From NCBI GenBank assembly GCA_021732415.1, contig JAKFVC010000065.1, positions 32,761-96,760 on the forward strand: 64,000 nt of DNA, in the 5' to 3' direction. Below, in pieces: positions 56,872 to 64,000 of the stretch (its first letter is position 1; the number at the start of each line of letters is the position of its first letter). The DNA comes from Planctomycetaceae bacterium. Its GTDB lineage: Bacteria > Planctomycetota > Planctomycetia > Planctomycetales > Planctomycetaceae. The notes below the pieces were generated by a model that saw only the letters and a program-made list of their open reading frames with translations, ran no database searches and was not told the origin of the DNA. Both the position numbers and the translations under genes were made by a program.

Positions 56872-56898
56872 CGGCTCGTCACGAATTGGCGGGTTAGC
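56872..56898 (-). repeat. Dispersed REP-like repeat, copy 3
   Basis: Complement matches 35460-35486 with one mismatch. It stands 27 bases before the start of the broken TolC gene, the same relation as copy 1 to the intact gene. It could therefore simply be duplicated upstream sequence. Confidence 0.6.
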
Positions 56899-57079
56899 AT
56901 TCTGCCAATTTCGATTACACGACTATGGATATCGGAGACACTGGGGTACGCGTACGGTGTTTCCCGAATTCACTGCAAAGTCTTCCCAGTCCATCTGAAT
57001 ACCCAATGCGTAACTTTCCCGACTATGCGTGGGCGGCAGGGCTGAATACAAAAGGGTTTTGGAGAGAGTCCAAGTGAGA

Positions 57080-58123
57080 TCAGAACCGCTTCGAGAACCC
57101 GACGCCGGTCAAGGGTAGGTTCGTCGCGGCGGAATTGAGTCCGACTCCCGCATGAATGTCGAGTTGGATGTCGTCAGTGACAAAGTAGACGAAGCCGGCG
57201 TGGAAGTAGTATTCCGGGACCACCGAGATCGCGCTAGTCGGCATAAAGGCAAGCAATTCCGTGAATCCTCCCAGTCGATCCGTCAAATCATATTCCATGT
57301 TCGCCGTCTGGATAAACTCGGTATAGGTGTGATCCACATTGTCGCGACGGGTGTTGAACTGTGTGTTGGCTTCCAGTTCCATCCAATCGTTGAGTTTCCA
57401 GCTATAGGCGAGATTCACACCGGGCAAGAATCGGTCGGAAGTGAATGCCGAACTGCCGCTCGGCAATCTCGCCTGAGGGAAAACTGCAAACTCCGGGAAT
57501 ACGCCAGCCTGCTCGGTAATCGCGAGTTTGGCCCCAATATAGATGTCGTCGATCCCCGACGTCGTGCGCGAGGTGGTCCCTGAAGCGGTTTCGGTGAGTG
57601 CCGTCGTCGCCAGTCGAAACTCAAACCATTCGGCTCCGATTCCCGCACGCAACAGCGGTTCGCCGAACGACTGCGTCAACGTCCGGACTCCATTCGAGCG
57701 ATCGTAGAAGATGGTGTACCCGGTCTCGATTTGAACGCGTCCGAGTCCCACCAGCGAACTGGCTTCGCTGAAGTGTGGGCGATCGGTGACCAATTTGCCC
57801 AAGGCCGTAAGGTGGCCGACGGGGGGATTATGGTCGGTTTCGGCTCCATTCCAAGACATCAGTGTCTTGGGGCCGGTTGAGCCATTCGCACCTTTCAGCC
57901 ATTTGGAATACCTGTCGCGCGTTGAGACCAAGCCTTCTGACAAGGGCTGTGTCGCAGTCCTCTCGGAATACGTTGACCTGCCGTCGAAAGGATTGAGAGC
58001 AGAGGTCTGCTGAGCTTCTTGGGCCGAAGCGGAACTGATTGCCATCGCGTGCATGACAGTAGCCGCGATCAATACCGCATGCGGCATGTAACGAAGCAGA
58101 TGAGAAAGAAAACAAGTAGGCAT
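57080..58123 (-). CDS. Outer-membrane beta-barrel transporter (Phenol_MetA_deg-like)
   Basis: Signal peptide region HAVLIAATVMHAMAISSASA, then a 300-residue beta-rich chain: DRPHFSEASSLVGLGRVQIE, SGIDDIYIGAKLAITEQAGV, FPQARLPSGSSAFTSDRFLP, and the end GVGFSKRF with the terminal aromatic typical of barrels. It matches the loosely defined transporter family PF13557 (Phenol_MetA_deg), which has no single substrate. The start is uncertain: ATG at 58121-58123 or 58157-58159, neither with a clear ribosome site. It stands downstream of the DtxR-type gene on the same strand. Confidence 0.75.
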   Translation of the reverse strand: MPTCFLSHLLRYMPHAVLIAATVMHAMAISSASAQEAQQTSALNPFDGRSTYSERTATQPLSEGLVSTRDRYSKWLKGANGSTGPKTLMSWNGAETDHNPPVGHLTALGKLVTDRPHFSEASSLVGLGRVQIETGYTIFYDRSNGVRTLTQSFGEPLLRAGIGAEWFEFRLATTALTETASGTTSRTTSGIDDIYIGAKLAITEQAGVFPEFAVFPQARLPSGSSAFTSDRFLPGVNLAYSWKLNDWMELEANTQFNTRRDNVDHTYTEFIQTANMEYDLTDRLGGFTELLAFMPTSAISVVPEYYFHAGFVYFVTDDIQLDIHAGVGLNSAATNLPLTGVGFSKRF

Positions 58124-58393
58124 CGCAGTTACGTCGCTTCTAGCGTCGATTGTGAACATTAAGTGTTCAGATAAAGAAATCGAAATAAATCACTTCGTTA
58201 CTGCCTAGTTCGGCACTCGAATGGGTTTCGGCCCCCCAAAACCCTCAGTTGTCTTGCGGAATTCATCGTGGATTGCAGCAAGCAGTAATCGACGATACCC
58301 GCATACGCGAACAAGGTTTAGGACTACTGAGCGTCAGCCCCACCACTCACTCCAGTGCGATTTGAAAGGACGTTCGCTCAGGCGCGTTGGCCC

Positions 58394-58807
58394 CTACTCA
58401 TCTGACCGCGGAATCGGCTGGCCGAACCGGTCGAGGGCCGGAAACCCAAGGTAGCCATCCACGCCGTCAACGAACCGGTCGCTGGCTACGACTTCGATGC
58501 GACGGGCCTCGTCAACGATGGACTCAGACTCCCAATGCAGCAAACCGTCGAGCAATAACTCGATGATTCGCAGGCGTCGAGCTACTTTGTGGAAGCGAAC
58601 TCGTCCCAAGTCCGTGAGTTTGACACCGTCATAAGGCTGATGCACGATTAGCCCCTCAGCGGCCAGCTTGAGCAACGTGCTGCTGACTGTTCCATTCGCG
58701 ATTCCCAGCGATTTCGCGATCTGTCCGGACTTCGCCAGTGTCGAGGTTGCCTCATCGCACAGTCGGTCGATCGCGATCAGATAATCTTCGACACGCACCT
58801 TTCTCAT
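58394..58807 (-). CDS. DtxR/MntR-type metal-dependent transcriptional regulator
   Basis: 137 residues. The winged HTH is SGQIAKSLGIANGTVSSTLL with LKLAAEGLIVHQPYDGVKLT. A dimerisation/metal part follows (RFHKVARRLRIIELLLDGLL, HWESESIVDEARRIEVVASD) and ends with FGQPIP, matching the DxxGxPIP ending of the family. The His/Glu/Glu pattern supplies the metal site. It is divergent from the Cys-rich/CzcBA-like operon with a perfect palindrome between them, the usual layout for a local repressor. Fe, Mn or Zn dependence cannot be told from this sequence. Confidence 0.88.
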   Translation of the reverse strand: MRKVRVEDYLIAIDRLCDEATSTLAKSGQIAKSLGIANGTVSSTLLKLAAEGLIVHQPYDGVKLTDLGRVRFHKVARRLRIIELLLDGLLHWESESIVDEARRIEVVASDRFVDGVDGYLGFPALDRFGQPIPRSDE

Positions 58808-59147
58808 GACTGGCTGCCTTCACTTGCTACAGTTGGCCAGAACGGTCTCGAAATCAGGTATCGGCACATTTAATATTCGCAAAGTTGTAATTTTGAGTAT
58901 TCAAAATACAAATCCAGGCATGCGCTGCAAGTGTTTGGCCGAAAAAAGTTGTCGCGTAACAGACCGAGCGGGATCGGCTCGCTCACGAGGTCCGAGCTAA
59001 TTGAGGGCCAATCCGCAGGCTCGGACGCGAGTCTCATCACTGGAACCGGAGCACCGGAGCCGACTCCGAATTCTTGTGATTGACCCGTGACGACGTTGTC
59101 GATAAAAATGATTGGGTAGAAACGAACCCGCTCCCACGGCAGATTTG
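58808..59147. other. Divergent promoter region
   Basis: No gene of its own. It lies between the DtxR-type gene and the Cys-rich gene, is AT-rich at 58866-58910 and contains the palindrome listed next. Confidence 0.5.
58890..58907. promoter_or_regulatory. Perfect 7-4-7 palindrome, likely DtxR-type operator
   Basis: ATTTTGA GTAT TCAAAAT, 83 bases upstream of the regulator start on one side and about 240 bases upstream of the Cys-rich gene on the other. AT-rich symmetric sites of this length are typical of DtxR/MntR-family boxes. The assignment to the neighbouring regulator is inferred from position. Confidence 0.6.
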
Positions 59148-59651
59148 ATGATCAAGTCATTCCTCATTTTGATGCTTGCGACAACCCAACTCCTGGCTGG
59201 GAGTGGTGGTTCTGTCTATCTCTGCATCAAGAATGACGGGTCTTTTTGCTGTTTCGATGCGGGGGCTGAGAACTGCCGGTGTTGTGAGGAAGAGATTCCT
59301 GTTGTCGAGGAAAAGCCTTCAGGTTGTTCCTGCTGCAGTGAGGCTGCATCGCCAGCCTTGTCGACTGAAGAGTCCGCCCCGTCATCGTCGTTTGAGCTAA
59401 CACTTGTGTCGAACGAACCGTGTGGTTGCACTCACGTTTTGATTTCACAGGATCAGGCACAGGCAAAATTGAGTCGCATGTCGGCCCGATCCGACTTGCA
59501 ACAATTTGTGCAAATGGCTGCCGATCTGCCTGGGTTGGTTTTACTCGACGGCCTGATTTCCTCACGCATCGCTTCAGGATGGCAGTATAGGCCACCTACT
59601 ATCGAGTCGCAGGCTCTAACAGTGCGGTCAGCGGTCCAGATCCGCTGCTAG
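59148..59651 (+). CDS. Small Cys-rich secreted protein heading the right metal operon
   Basis: Signal peptide MIKSFLILMLATTQLLAGSG, then VYLCIKNDGSFCCFDAGAEN, CRCCEEEIPVVEEKPSGCSC and CSEAA: about nine Cys in 45 residues. A Ser-rich linker, PCGCTHVLIS and a helical tail follow. It shares the layout of the proteins at 14893 and 39398. 167 residues. It precedes the adaptor by 150 bases and probably shares its transcript. A periplasmic metal sensor or carrier is inferred. Confidence 0.7.
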   Translation: MIKSFLILMLATTQLLAGSGGSVYLCIKNDGSFCCFDAGAENCRCCEEEIPVVEEKPSGCSCCSEAASPALSTEESAPSSSFELTLVSNEPCGCTHVLISQDQAQAKLSRMSARSDLQQFVQMAADLPGLVLLDGLISSRIASGWQYRPPTIESQALTVRSAVQIRC

Positions 59652-59805
59652 ATCACTCTCTCCGCGGCGTCACATTGCCGAGCTGAAGGTCATTTCAGGC
59701 CCTTCTCGTGCGATATCTTGCGCCTTCTCCGGCTGGCACACAGGTTTTTGTTCCTGCGCCTTCTATCACCGGAAATTGACTTCGTCGATTCATGGGAGAG
59801 ATCGT

Positions 59806-61434
59806 ATGTCTGCAATCGCCACACCCTCGGCACGCCCGGTGGCCGCGCCCGCGGCCGGAACGGAGCATCGGCCGAACCCCGCGCTACGTCCGCACGGCCT
59901 GATGCGCATCCTCAACGGTTTGCCGAATCTGATCGTCTTCACCTTGCTGGGGGGCGTGCTGTACCTCGGACATCACACGGGTTGGAAGCTGCCCAAGTTG
60001 TCAGCCTTGATGGGGACGACTGCCGTGTCGGCTGACGACTGGTGCTCGGAGCATCTGGTGCCCGAATCACAATGTGTCGAGTGCAAACCGGAGCTATTCC
60101 CCAAGGGAAAACCCTTCGGATTCTGCCGCGAGCATGGCGTCGCTGAGTGTGTGATTCATCACCCTGAACTGGCTCAAACCAAGGAGTCGCCACAGCTTCC
60201 CAAATACGATACGACCAAGGCCATTCGCCTGATGGCACGTCCGGAGAACAACAGCCGGAACACGATGCACACGCGGCGGGTCCAATTCACATCCGCCGAG
60301 AGTGTGACCAAATCGGGTATCGATGTGGACGTGGTCCAAGAGCGCCCCATGACGGATGCCATCACGGCTAACGGAGAGTTGAGATTCAACCCCACCCGTG
60401 TCGCACACCTTTCAGCCAGAGTTCCAGGCACAGTCGCGTTTGTCTTCAAAGCCATCGGCGACACGGTACAGCCTGGCGACACTCTGGCGATTGTCGATGC
60501 GGCGCTGGTCGGGCAGGCCAAATCGCAACTCTTGCATGCCACGGTTCAGGTGAAACTCAAACACAACGCCGCACTGCGGATGCGAGGTCTCACGAATACC
60601 GGTGCCATCGCTCAAAAGTCCCTCATTGAAGCCGAGGGAGATCTGCAAGAGGCTGAAGTGTCGCTCATCTCAGCCCGCCAGTCGTTGACCAACTTAGGGT
60701 TTGAAATCCCCAGTACGTTCGAGAACGCCGATCCGAAGCAAATTGCCGAGAACTTGCGATTCCTGGGGATTCCAAAATCCTTGATGGAATCACTTCCGAG
60801 CACCACGTCGACCGCCAATCTCATTCCCGTGAAGGCCCCATTTGGGGGAGTTGTGGTGTCGTCCGAAGTCGTTGCTGGCGAGGTTGTGGATACGACCAAG
60901 AGCTTGTTTACGGTCGCCGATCCTCGGACGCTTTGGTTGACCTTGAACGTGCCCCAAGAGGGGGCGAAATACGTCAAATCCGGCCTGAAAGTGCGATTCC
61001 GTACCGATGATGGCGGTCCAGAAATCCTCGGTCAAATCACGTGGATCAGTCCCTCGATCGACGAGCAAACCCGCACGCTGCGAGTTCGGGTCGTCGTCGC
61101 CAATGCTGATGGCAAGCTGCGTGATAATACTTTTGGTTCGGGTCAGATTGTCTTGCGAGAAGAGCCGAATGCAGTCGTCGTTCCCCGCGAGGCTGTCCAA
61201 TCCATTGCAGACGCTCATTTCGTCTTCGTCCGTGACAAGAACTATTTCGACAAGTCGGCTCCCAAGGTATTCCATGTCCGGCAAGTGCGGATCGGAGCCA
61301 AGGACGACCAATTTGTTGAGCTGCTGGCAGGCGTGTTGCCGGGTGAAGTGATCGCCACTAAGGGGAGCGCGGTTCTCCTGGCTCAACTGCAACGCAGCAA
61401 CCTCGGTGCAGGCTGTGCTTGCCACGATCACTAG
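59806..61434 (+). CDS. CzcB-like periplasmic adaptor with Cys/His-rich N-terminal domain
   Basis: About 542 residues. GGGAGAG precedes the ATG at 59806. A membrane helix (LPNLIVFTLLGGVLYLGHHT) is followed by DDWCSEHLVPESQCVECKPE and GFCREHGVAECVIHHPELAQ, a Cys/His zinc-type domain at about 80-125. The adaptor core is normal: VAHLSARVPGTVAFVFKAIG, hairpin, IPVKAPFGGVVVSSEVVAGE and LGQITWISPSIDEQTRTLRV. The C-terminus ends GAGCACHDH, a short metal-binding tail. The CzcA-like pump begins 22 bases later. Confidence 0.92.
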   Translation: MSAIATPSARPVAAPAAGTEHRPNPALRPHGLMRILNGLPNLIVFTLLGGVLYLGHHTGWKLPKLSALMGTTAVSADDWCSEHLVPESQCVECKPELFPKGKPFGFCREHGVAECVIHHPELAQTKESPQLPKYDTTKAIRLMARPENNSRNTMHTRRVQFTSAESVTKSGIDVDVVQERPMTDAITANGELRFNPTRVAHLSARVPGTVAFVFKAIGDTVQPGDTLAIVDAALVGQAKSQLLHATVQVKLKHNAALRMRGLTNTGAIAQKSLIEAEGDLQEAEVSLISARQSLTNLGFEIPSTFENADPKQIAENLRFLGIPKSLMESLPSTTSTANLIPVKAPFGGVVVSSEVVAGEVVDTTKSLFTVADPRTLWLTLNVPQEGAKYVKSGLKVRFRTDDGGPEILGQITWISPSIDEQTRTLRVRVVVANADGKLRDNTFGSGQIVLREEPNAVVVPREAVQSIADAHFVFVRDKNYFDKSAPKVFHVRQVRIGAKDDQFVELLAGVLPGEVIATKGSAVLLAQLQRSNLGAGCACHDH

Positions 61435-61455
61435 AGCAAGGACGCCAGTGCCTGT

Positions 61456-63882
61456 ATGGACTTTCTCAATCACATTATTGACTTCTCGCTGCGCAACCGG
61501 GTGCTGGTCATCCTAGGTGTGCTTGCGTCCGGAGTGGTGGGTGTCTTGTCACTCCGCAACCTGGATGTGGACGCCTTCCCGGATACGACACCGGTGCAGG
61601 TTCAGATCAACACGGTGGCGCCAGCTCTCGGCCCGGAAGAGGTCGAGCGGCAAATCACTTTCCCTATTGAGCAGGCGATTAGCGGTCTCCCCGGTTTGGA
61701 GCACCTCCGGTCCATTTCGAAGTTCGGCTTGTCGCAGGTCGTCGTCATCTTCGAGGATGGAGTCGACATCTACTTCGCACGCCAACTCATTAACGAGCGG
61801 CTGGCGTCTGTGGAGATTCCTACTGGGATCAGCCGCCCTCAAATGGGTCCTGTGGCTACCGGGCTCGGCGAAGTTTTCCACTATATCGTGACCGGCCAGG
61901 GCACAGACGTCACAGAACTGAGAACAATCCATGATTGGGTCATCAAGCCGCCGATGCGGACGGTGCGGGGCACGGCCGAAATCAACAGTTGGGGCGGCTA
62001 CGTTAAGCAGTACCAGATCCGAATCAACCCGGACAAGCTGATCAAGCACGGACTGACGTTTGAGCAAGTCGTCGAAGCCGTGCAAAAGAATAACTTCAAT
62101 GTCGGCGGCGGGAATATCAGTCAGACCAGCGGTATGTTGCTCGTGCAGGGGCTCGGGCGGACGACCAACATCGACCAACTGCGACAGATCGTGGTGACGG
62201 CCAAGGATGGCGTGCCGATCCGCGTGTCGAATGTGGCTGACGTCGTGATCGGCCACGAGATTCGCCGCGGAGCCGTGACCGCGAACGGGCAAGGTGAGGT
62301 GGTCCTCGGCCTGGGCTTCATGCTGATGGGCGAGAACAGTCATGAAGTGACGTGGGCACTCAAGAACAAGCTGAAGTCCCTGGAAGCCAGCTTGCCGCCG
62401 AACGTGCAAGTGAAGTCCGTCTATGATCGCACGGAGTTGGTCGATTTTGTCATCGACACGGTCCAGAAGAACCTCTTCGAGGGGGGGCTGCTGGTCATCG
62501 CCGTGCTGTTTGCCTTCCTGGGCAGCCTGCGTGCCGCGATGATCGTCGCGGTGGCGATTCCGTGTTCGATGCTGTTTGCCTTTTTCGGCATGTATCGCTT
62601 CGGGATTGCGGCCAGCCTGCTGAGCTTGGGGGCTATCGACTTTGGTTTGGTGGTGGATAGCTCGGTCGTCATGATCGAAAACTGCGTCCGCCACCTGGCC
62701 CACGACTCCAATTCCGGCAAAAGCCGCCTGGCCATCATTCGCGACGCTGCGGTCGAAGTCCGCAAGCCGACGATGTTCGGCGAACTCATCATCATGATCG
62801 TCTACCTGCCGATCCTGACGCTGGAAGGCATCGAAGGGAAGATGTTTCGTCCGATGGCGCTGACGGTCATTTTCGCACTGTGCGCGTCGATGGTGCTGTC
62901 ACTGACCTTGATGCCGGTCCTGGCCAGCTTCTTTCTACCGAAGAAGGTCGAGGAACGCGAACCGTTCCTGATGCGGGTGGCCCATGCCATTCACTACCCG
63001 ATCCTGCAGTTCGCCATGCACCACAAGCTGGCCGTGATGGGCTTCGCGGCGAGCGTGCTGATCCTGGCATTCGGAATGATTGCCCCCAACCTGGGCTCGG
63101 AGTTTGTGCCTCGCCTGTCGGAAGGTGCTATCGCGATCGGAGTCGTCCGCTTAGCGGGAACCGATCTGGACGAATCGATCCGGTTTAACACCGAAATGGA
63201 ACGGGTGATCCTGAAAACCTTTCCGGATGAAGTTCAGAACGTCTGGAGTCGTGTCGGGACCGCCGAAGTCGCCACTGACCCGATGGGGGTCGAACTGACG
63301 GACACGTTTATCACGCTGAAGCCCCGATCGCAGTGGAAGAAAGCTCACACTCAGGCCGAACTCACCGAGGCCATCGACCGAGCGTTACGCGACATGCCTG
63401 GCCAGCGGCTGGCCTACTCGCAACCCATTGAAATGCGGATCAACGAGATGGTCTCGGGCGTGCGGTCTGACCTGGGCGTGAAGCTGTTCGGTGACGATTT
63501 CACCGTGCTTGTGGCTAAGGCCCAAGAGATTGAAGCTATTCTCAATAGCATCAAGGGTGCGGCAGATGTGAATGTCGAGCAGGTCACCGGCCAGCCGATG
63601 CTTCAGATCAAGGTGAATCAGGATCAGATTGCCCGGTACGGTGTTTCGGCTCAAGCGGTCCTTGACCTCGTTGAATCAATCGGCAGCAAACCGCTGGGTG
63701 AAGTGGTGGAAGGGCAACTACGGTTTCCGCTCATCGTCCGGCTCCCCGAAGAGTTCCGAGCCAGTCCACAGGCCATCGGAGCCATGCTGATTGCGACACC
63801 GTCCGGAGAACAACTCCCTCTGTCACGCCTGGCGTCGGTCGAGATCGTCGAAGGACCGTCCACCATCACGCGGGTTATGTAG
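61456..63882 (+). CDS. CzcA-like RND permease (Co/Zn/Cd type), C-terminally truncated
   Basis: Start MDFLNHIIDFSLRNRVLVIL is typical. TM4 has GAIDFGLVVDSSVVMIENCV (about 394-413) with two Asp and one Glu, the divalent-metal (CzcA) form of the proton path. GTAEVATDPMGVELTDTFIT and RINEMVSGVRSDLGVKLFG replace the CusA methionine sites. At residue 808 the chain stops just after VEIVEGPSTITR, where complete CzcA proteins go on for about 230 residues including the last six membrane helices. The break coincides with repeats at 63875-63957, so an inserted element is the probable cause. The pump as read is not functional. Confidence 0.92.
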   Translation: MDFLNHIIDFSLRNRVLVILGVLASGVVGVLSLRNLDVDAFPDTTPVQVQINTVAPALGPEEVERQITFPIEQAISGLPGLEHLRSISKFGLSQVVVIFEDGVDIYFARQLINERLASVEIPTGISRPQMGPVATGLGEVFHYIVTGQGTDVTELRTIHDWVIKPPMRTVRGTAEINSWGGYVKQYQIRINPDKLIKHGLTFEQVVEAVQKNNFNVGGGNISQTSGMLLVQGLGRTTNIDQLRQIVVTAKDGVPIRVSNVADVVIGHEIRRGAVTANGQGEVVLGLGFMLMGENSHEVTWALKNKLKSLEASLPPNVQVKSVYDRTELVDFVIDTVQKNLFEGGLLVIAVLFAFLGSLRAAMIVAVAIPCSMLFAFFGMYRFGIAASLLSLGAIDFGLVVDSSVVMIENCVRHLAHDSNSGKSRLAIIRDAAVEVRKPTMFGELIIMIVYLPILTLEGIEGKMFRPMALTVIFALCASMVLSLTLMPVLASFFLPKKVEEREPFLMRVAHAIHYPILQFAMHHKLAVMGFAASVLILAFGMIAPNLGSEFVPRLSEGAIAIGVVRLAGTDLDESIRFNTEMERVILKTFPDEVQNVWSRVGTAEVATDPMGVELTDTFITLKPRSQWKKAHTQAELTEAIDRALRDMPGQRLAYSQPIEMRINEMVSGVRSDLGVKLFGDDFTVLVAKAQEIEAILNSIKGAADVNVEQVTGQPMLQIKVNQDQIARYGVSAQAVLDLVESIGSKPLGEVVEGQLRFPLIVRLPEEFRASPQAIGAMLIATPSGEQLPLSRLASVEIVEGPSTITRVM

Positions 63883-63957
63883 AGTCGAAAATTATGTGGA
63901 GTTCTCCACTAATTGGGCGATGAGATTCGGTCATTTTGTTTGCCAGACACCACATAA
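63875..63957. repeat. Inverted and direct repeats at the pump break
   Basis: TTATGTAGAG (63875-63884) and TTATGTGGAG (63892-63901) are near-direct repeats. GTGGAG TT CTCCAC (63896-63909) is a perfect palindrome. CCACATAA (63950-63957) is the exact complement of TTATGTGG (63892-63899). They begin where the RND reading frame is lost and look like the end of an integrated element. Confidence 0.6.
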
Positions 63958-64000
63958 CGGTTTCTCCTTACAGGTAGCTTCATTGGTGGCCGATCGATTC

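Noticed and set aside
61549..62703. Minus-strand open frame of 384 codons
   Set aside because: Antisense to the CzcA-like pump; composition rich in Asp, His and Arg without any motif.

Overview
The window is a dense metal- and metalloid-handling island from a bacterium with a Gram-negative-type envelope. A planctomycete is the best guess. This rests on the very long heavy-metal RND pumps, Gly/His-rich secreted proteins, ECF sigma/anti-sigma pair, IS701/IS4-like transposase style and GC-rich coding; it is inferred from gene content, not from a marker gene. No rRNA, tRNA or CRISPR array was seen.

Left block (1-18.9 kb, nearly all minus strand). A Cys-rich secreted protein (15357) opens a run of about twelve genes. 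It continues with four secreted proteins or lipoproteins sharing a CC-x2-C metal-site domain, a secreted beta-sandwich protein, a 740-residue double adaptor, a heavy-metal RND pump with a His/Asp-rich loop, a Gly/His-rich protein, a TPR protein, a Tat-type secreted protein and a TolC-type outer-membrane channel. Upstream of it, two Spy/CpxP-like His/Met-rich proteins flank a ferric-reductase-like membrane flavohemoprotein.

Middle block (19-35 kb). A Gly/Tyr-rich secreted protein and a nuclease-like gene (plus strand) face a minus-strand copper unit. That unit holds an exported Csp-type copper-storage protein, a Cys/His helical protein, a P-type ATPase, a CusB-like adaptor, a CusA-like pump with all three methionines of the Cu(I)/Ag(I) path, and galT. 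Divergent from csp are an ECF sigma factor, an anti-sigma factor with a Cys-rich outer domain, and a LOG-YHS fusion.

Scar (35.5-39.3 kb). An intact TolC lipoprotein is followed by decayed pieces of a second copy of the left block (TolC fragment, Gly/His-rich fragment, RND C-terminus), a seven-copy ATAGT repeat and a shortened transposase gene.

Arsenosugar block (39.4-55.3 kb, plus strand). Genes are a Cys-rich secreted protein, a small secreted protein, ArsS, a fused two-domain arsenosugar glycosyltransferase, ArsM, an adaptor with two C-terminal CC-x2-C domains, an extra-long CusA-like pump, a cytochrome P460-like protein, a DUF547 protein and two further glycosyltransferases. A TolC gene with two in-frame stops ends the block, in opposite orientation.

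Right block (57-64 kb). An outer-membrane transporter and a DtxR/MntR-type regulator (minus) are divergent from a Cys-rich secreted protein, a CzcB-like adaptor and a CzcA-like pump. A perfect palindrome lies in the divergent gap. The pump is cut off by a repeat-rich sequence at the window end. The recurring theme is a small Cys-rich secreted protein heading a metal-efflux operon, with CC-x2-C domains either as separate secreted proteins or fused to the adaptor.
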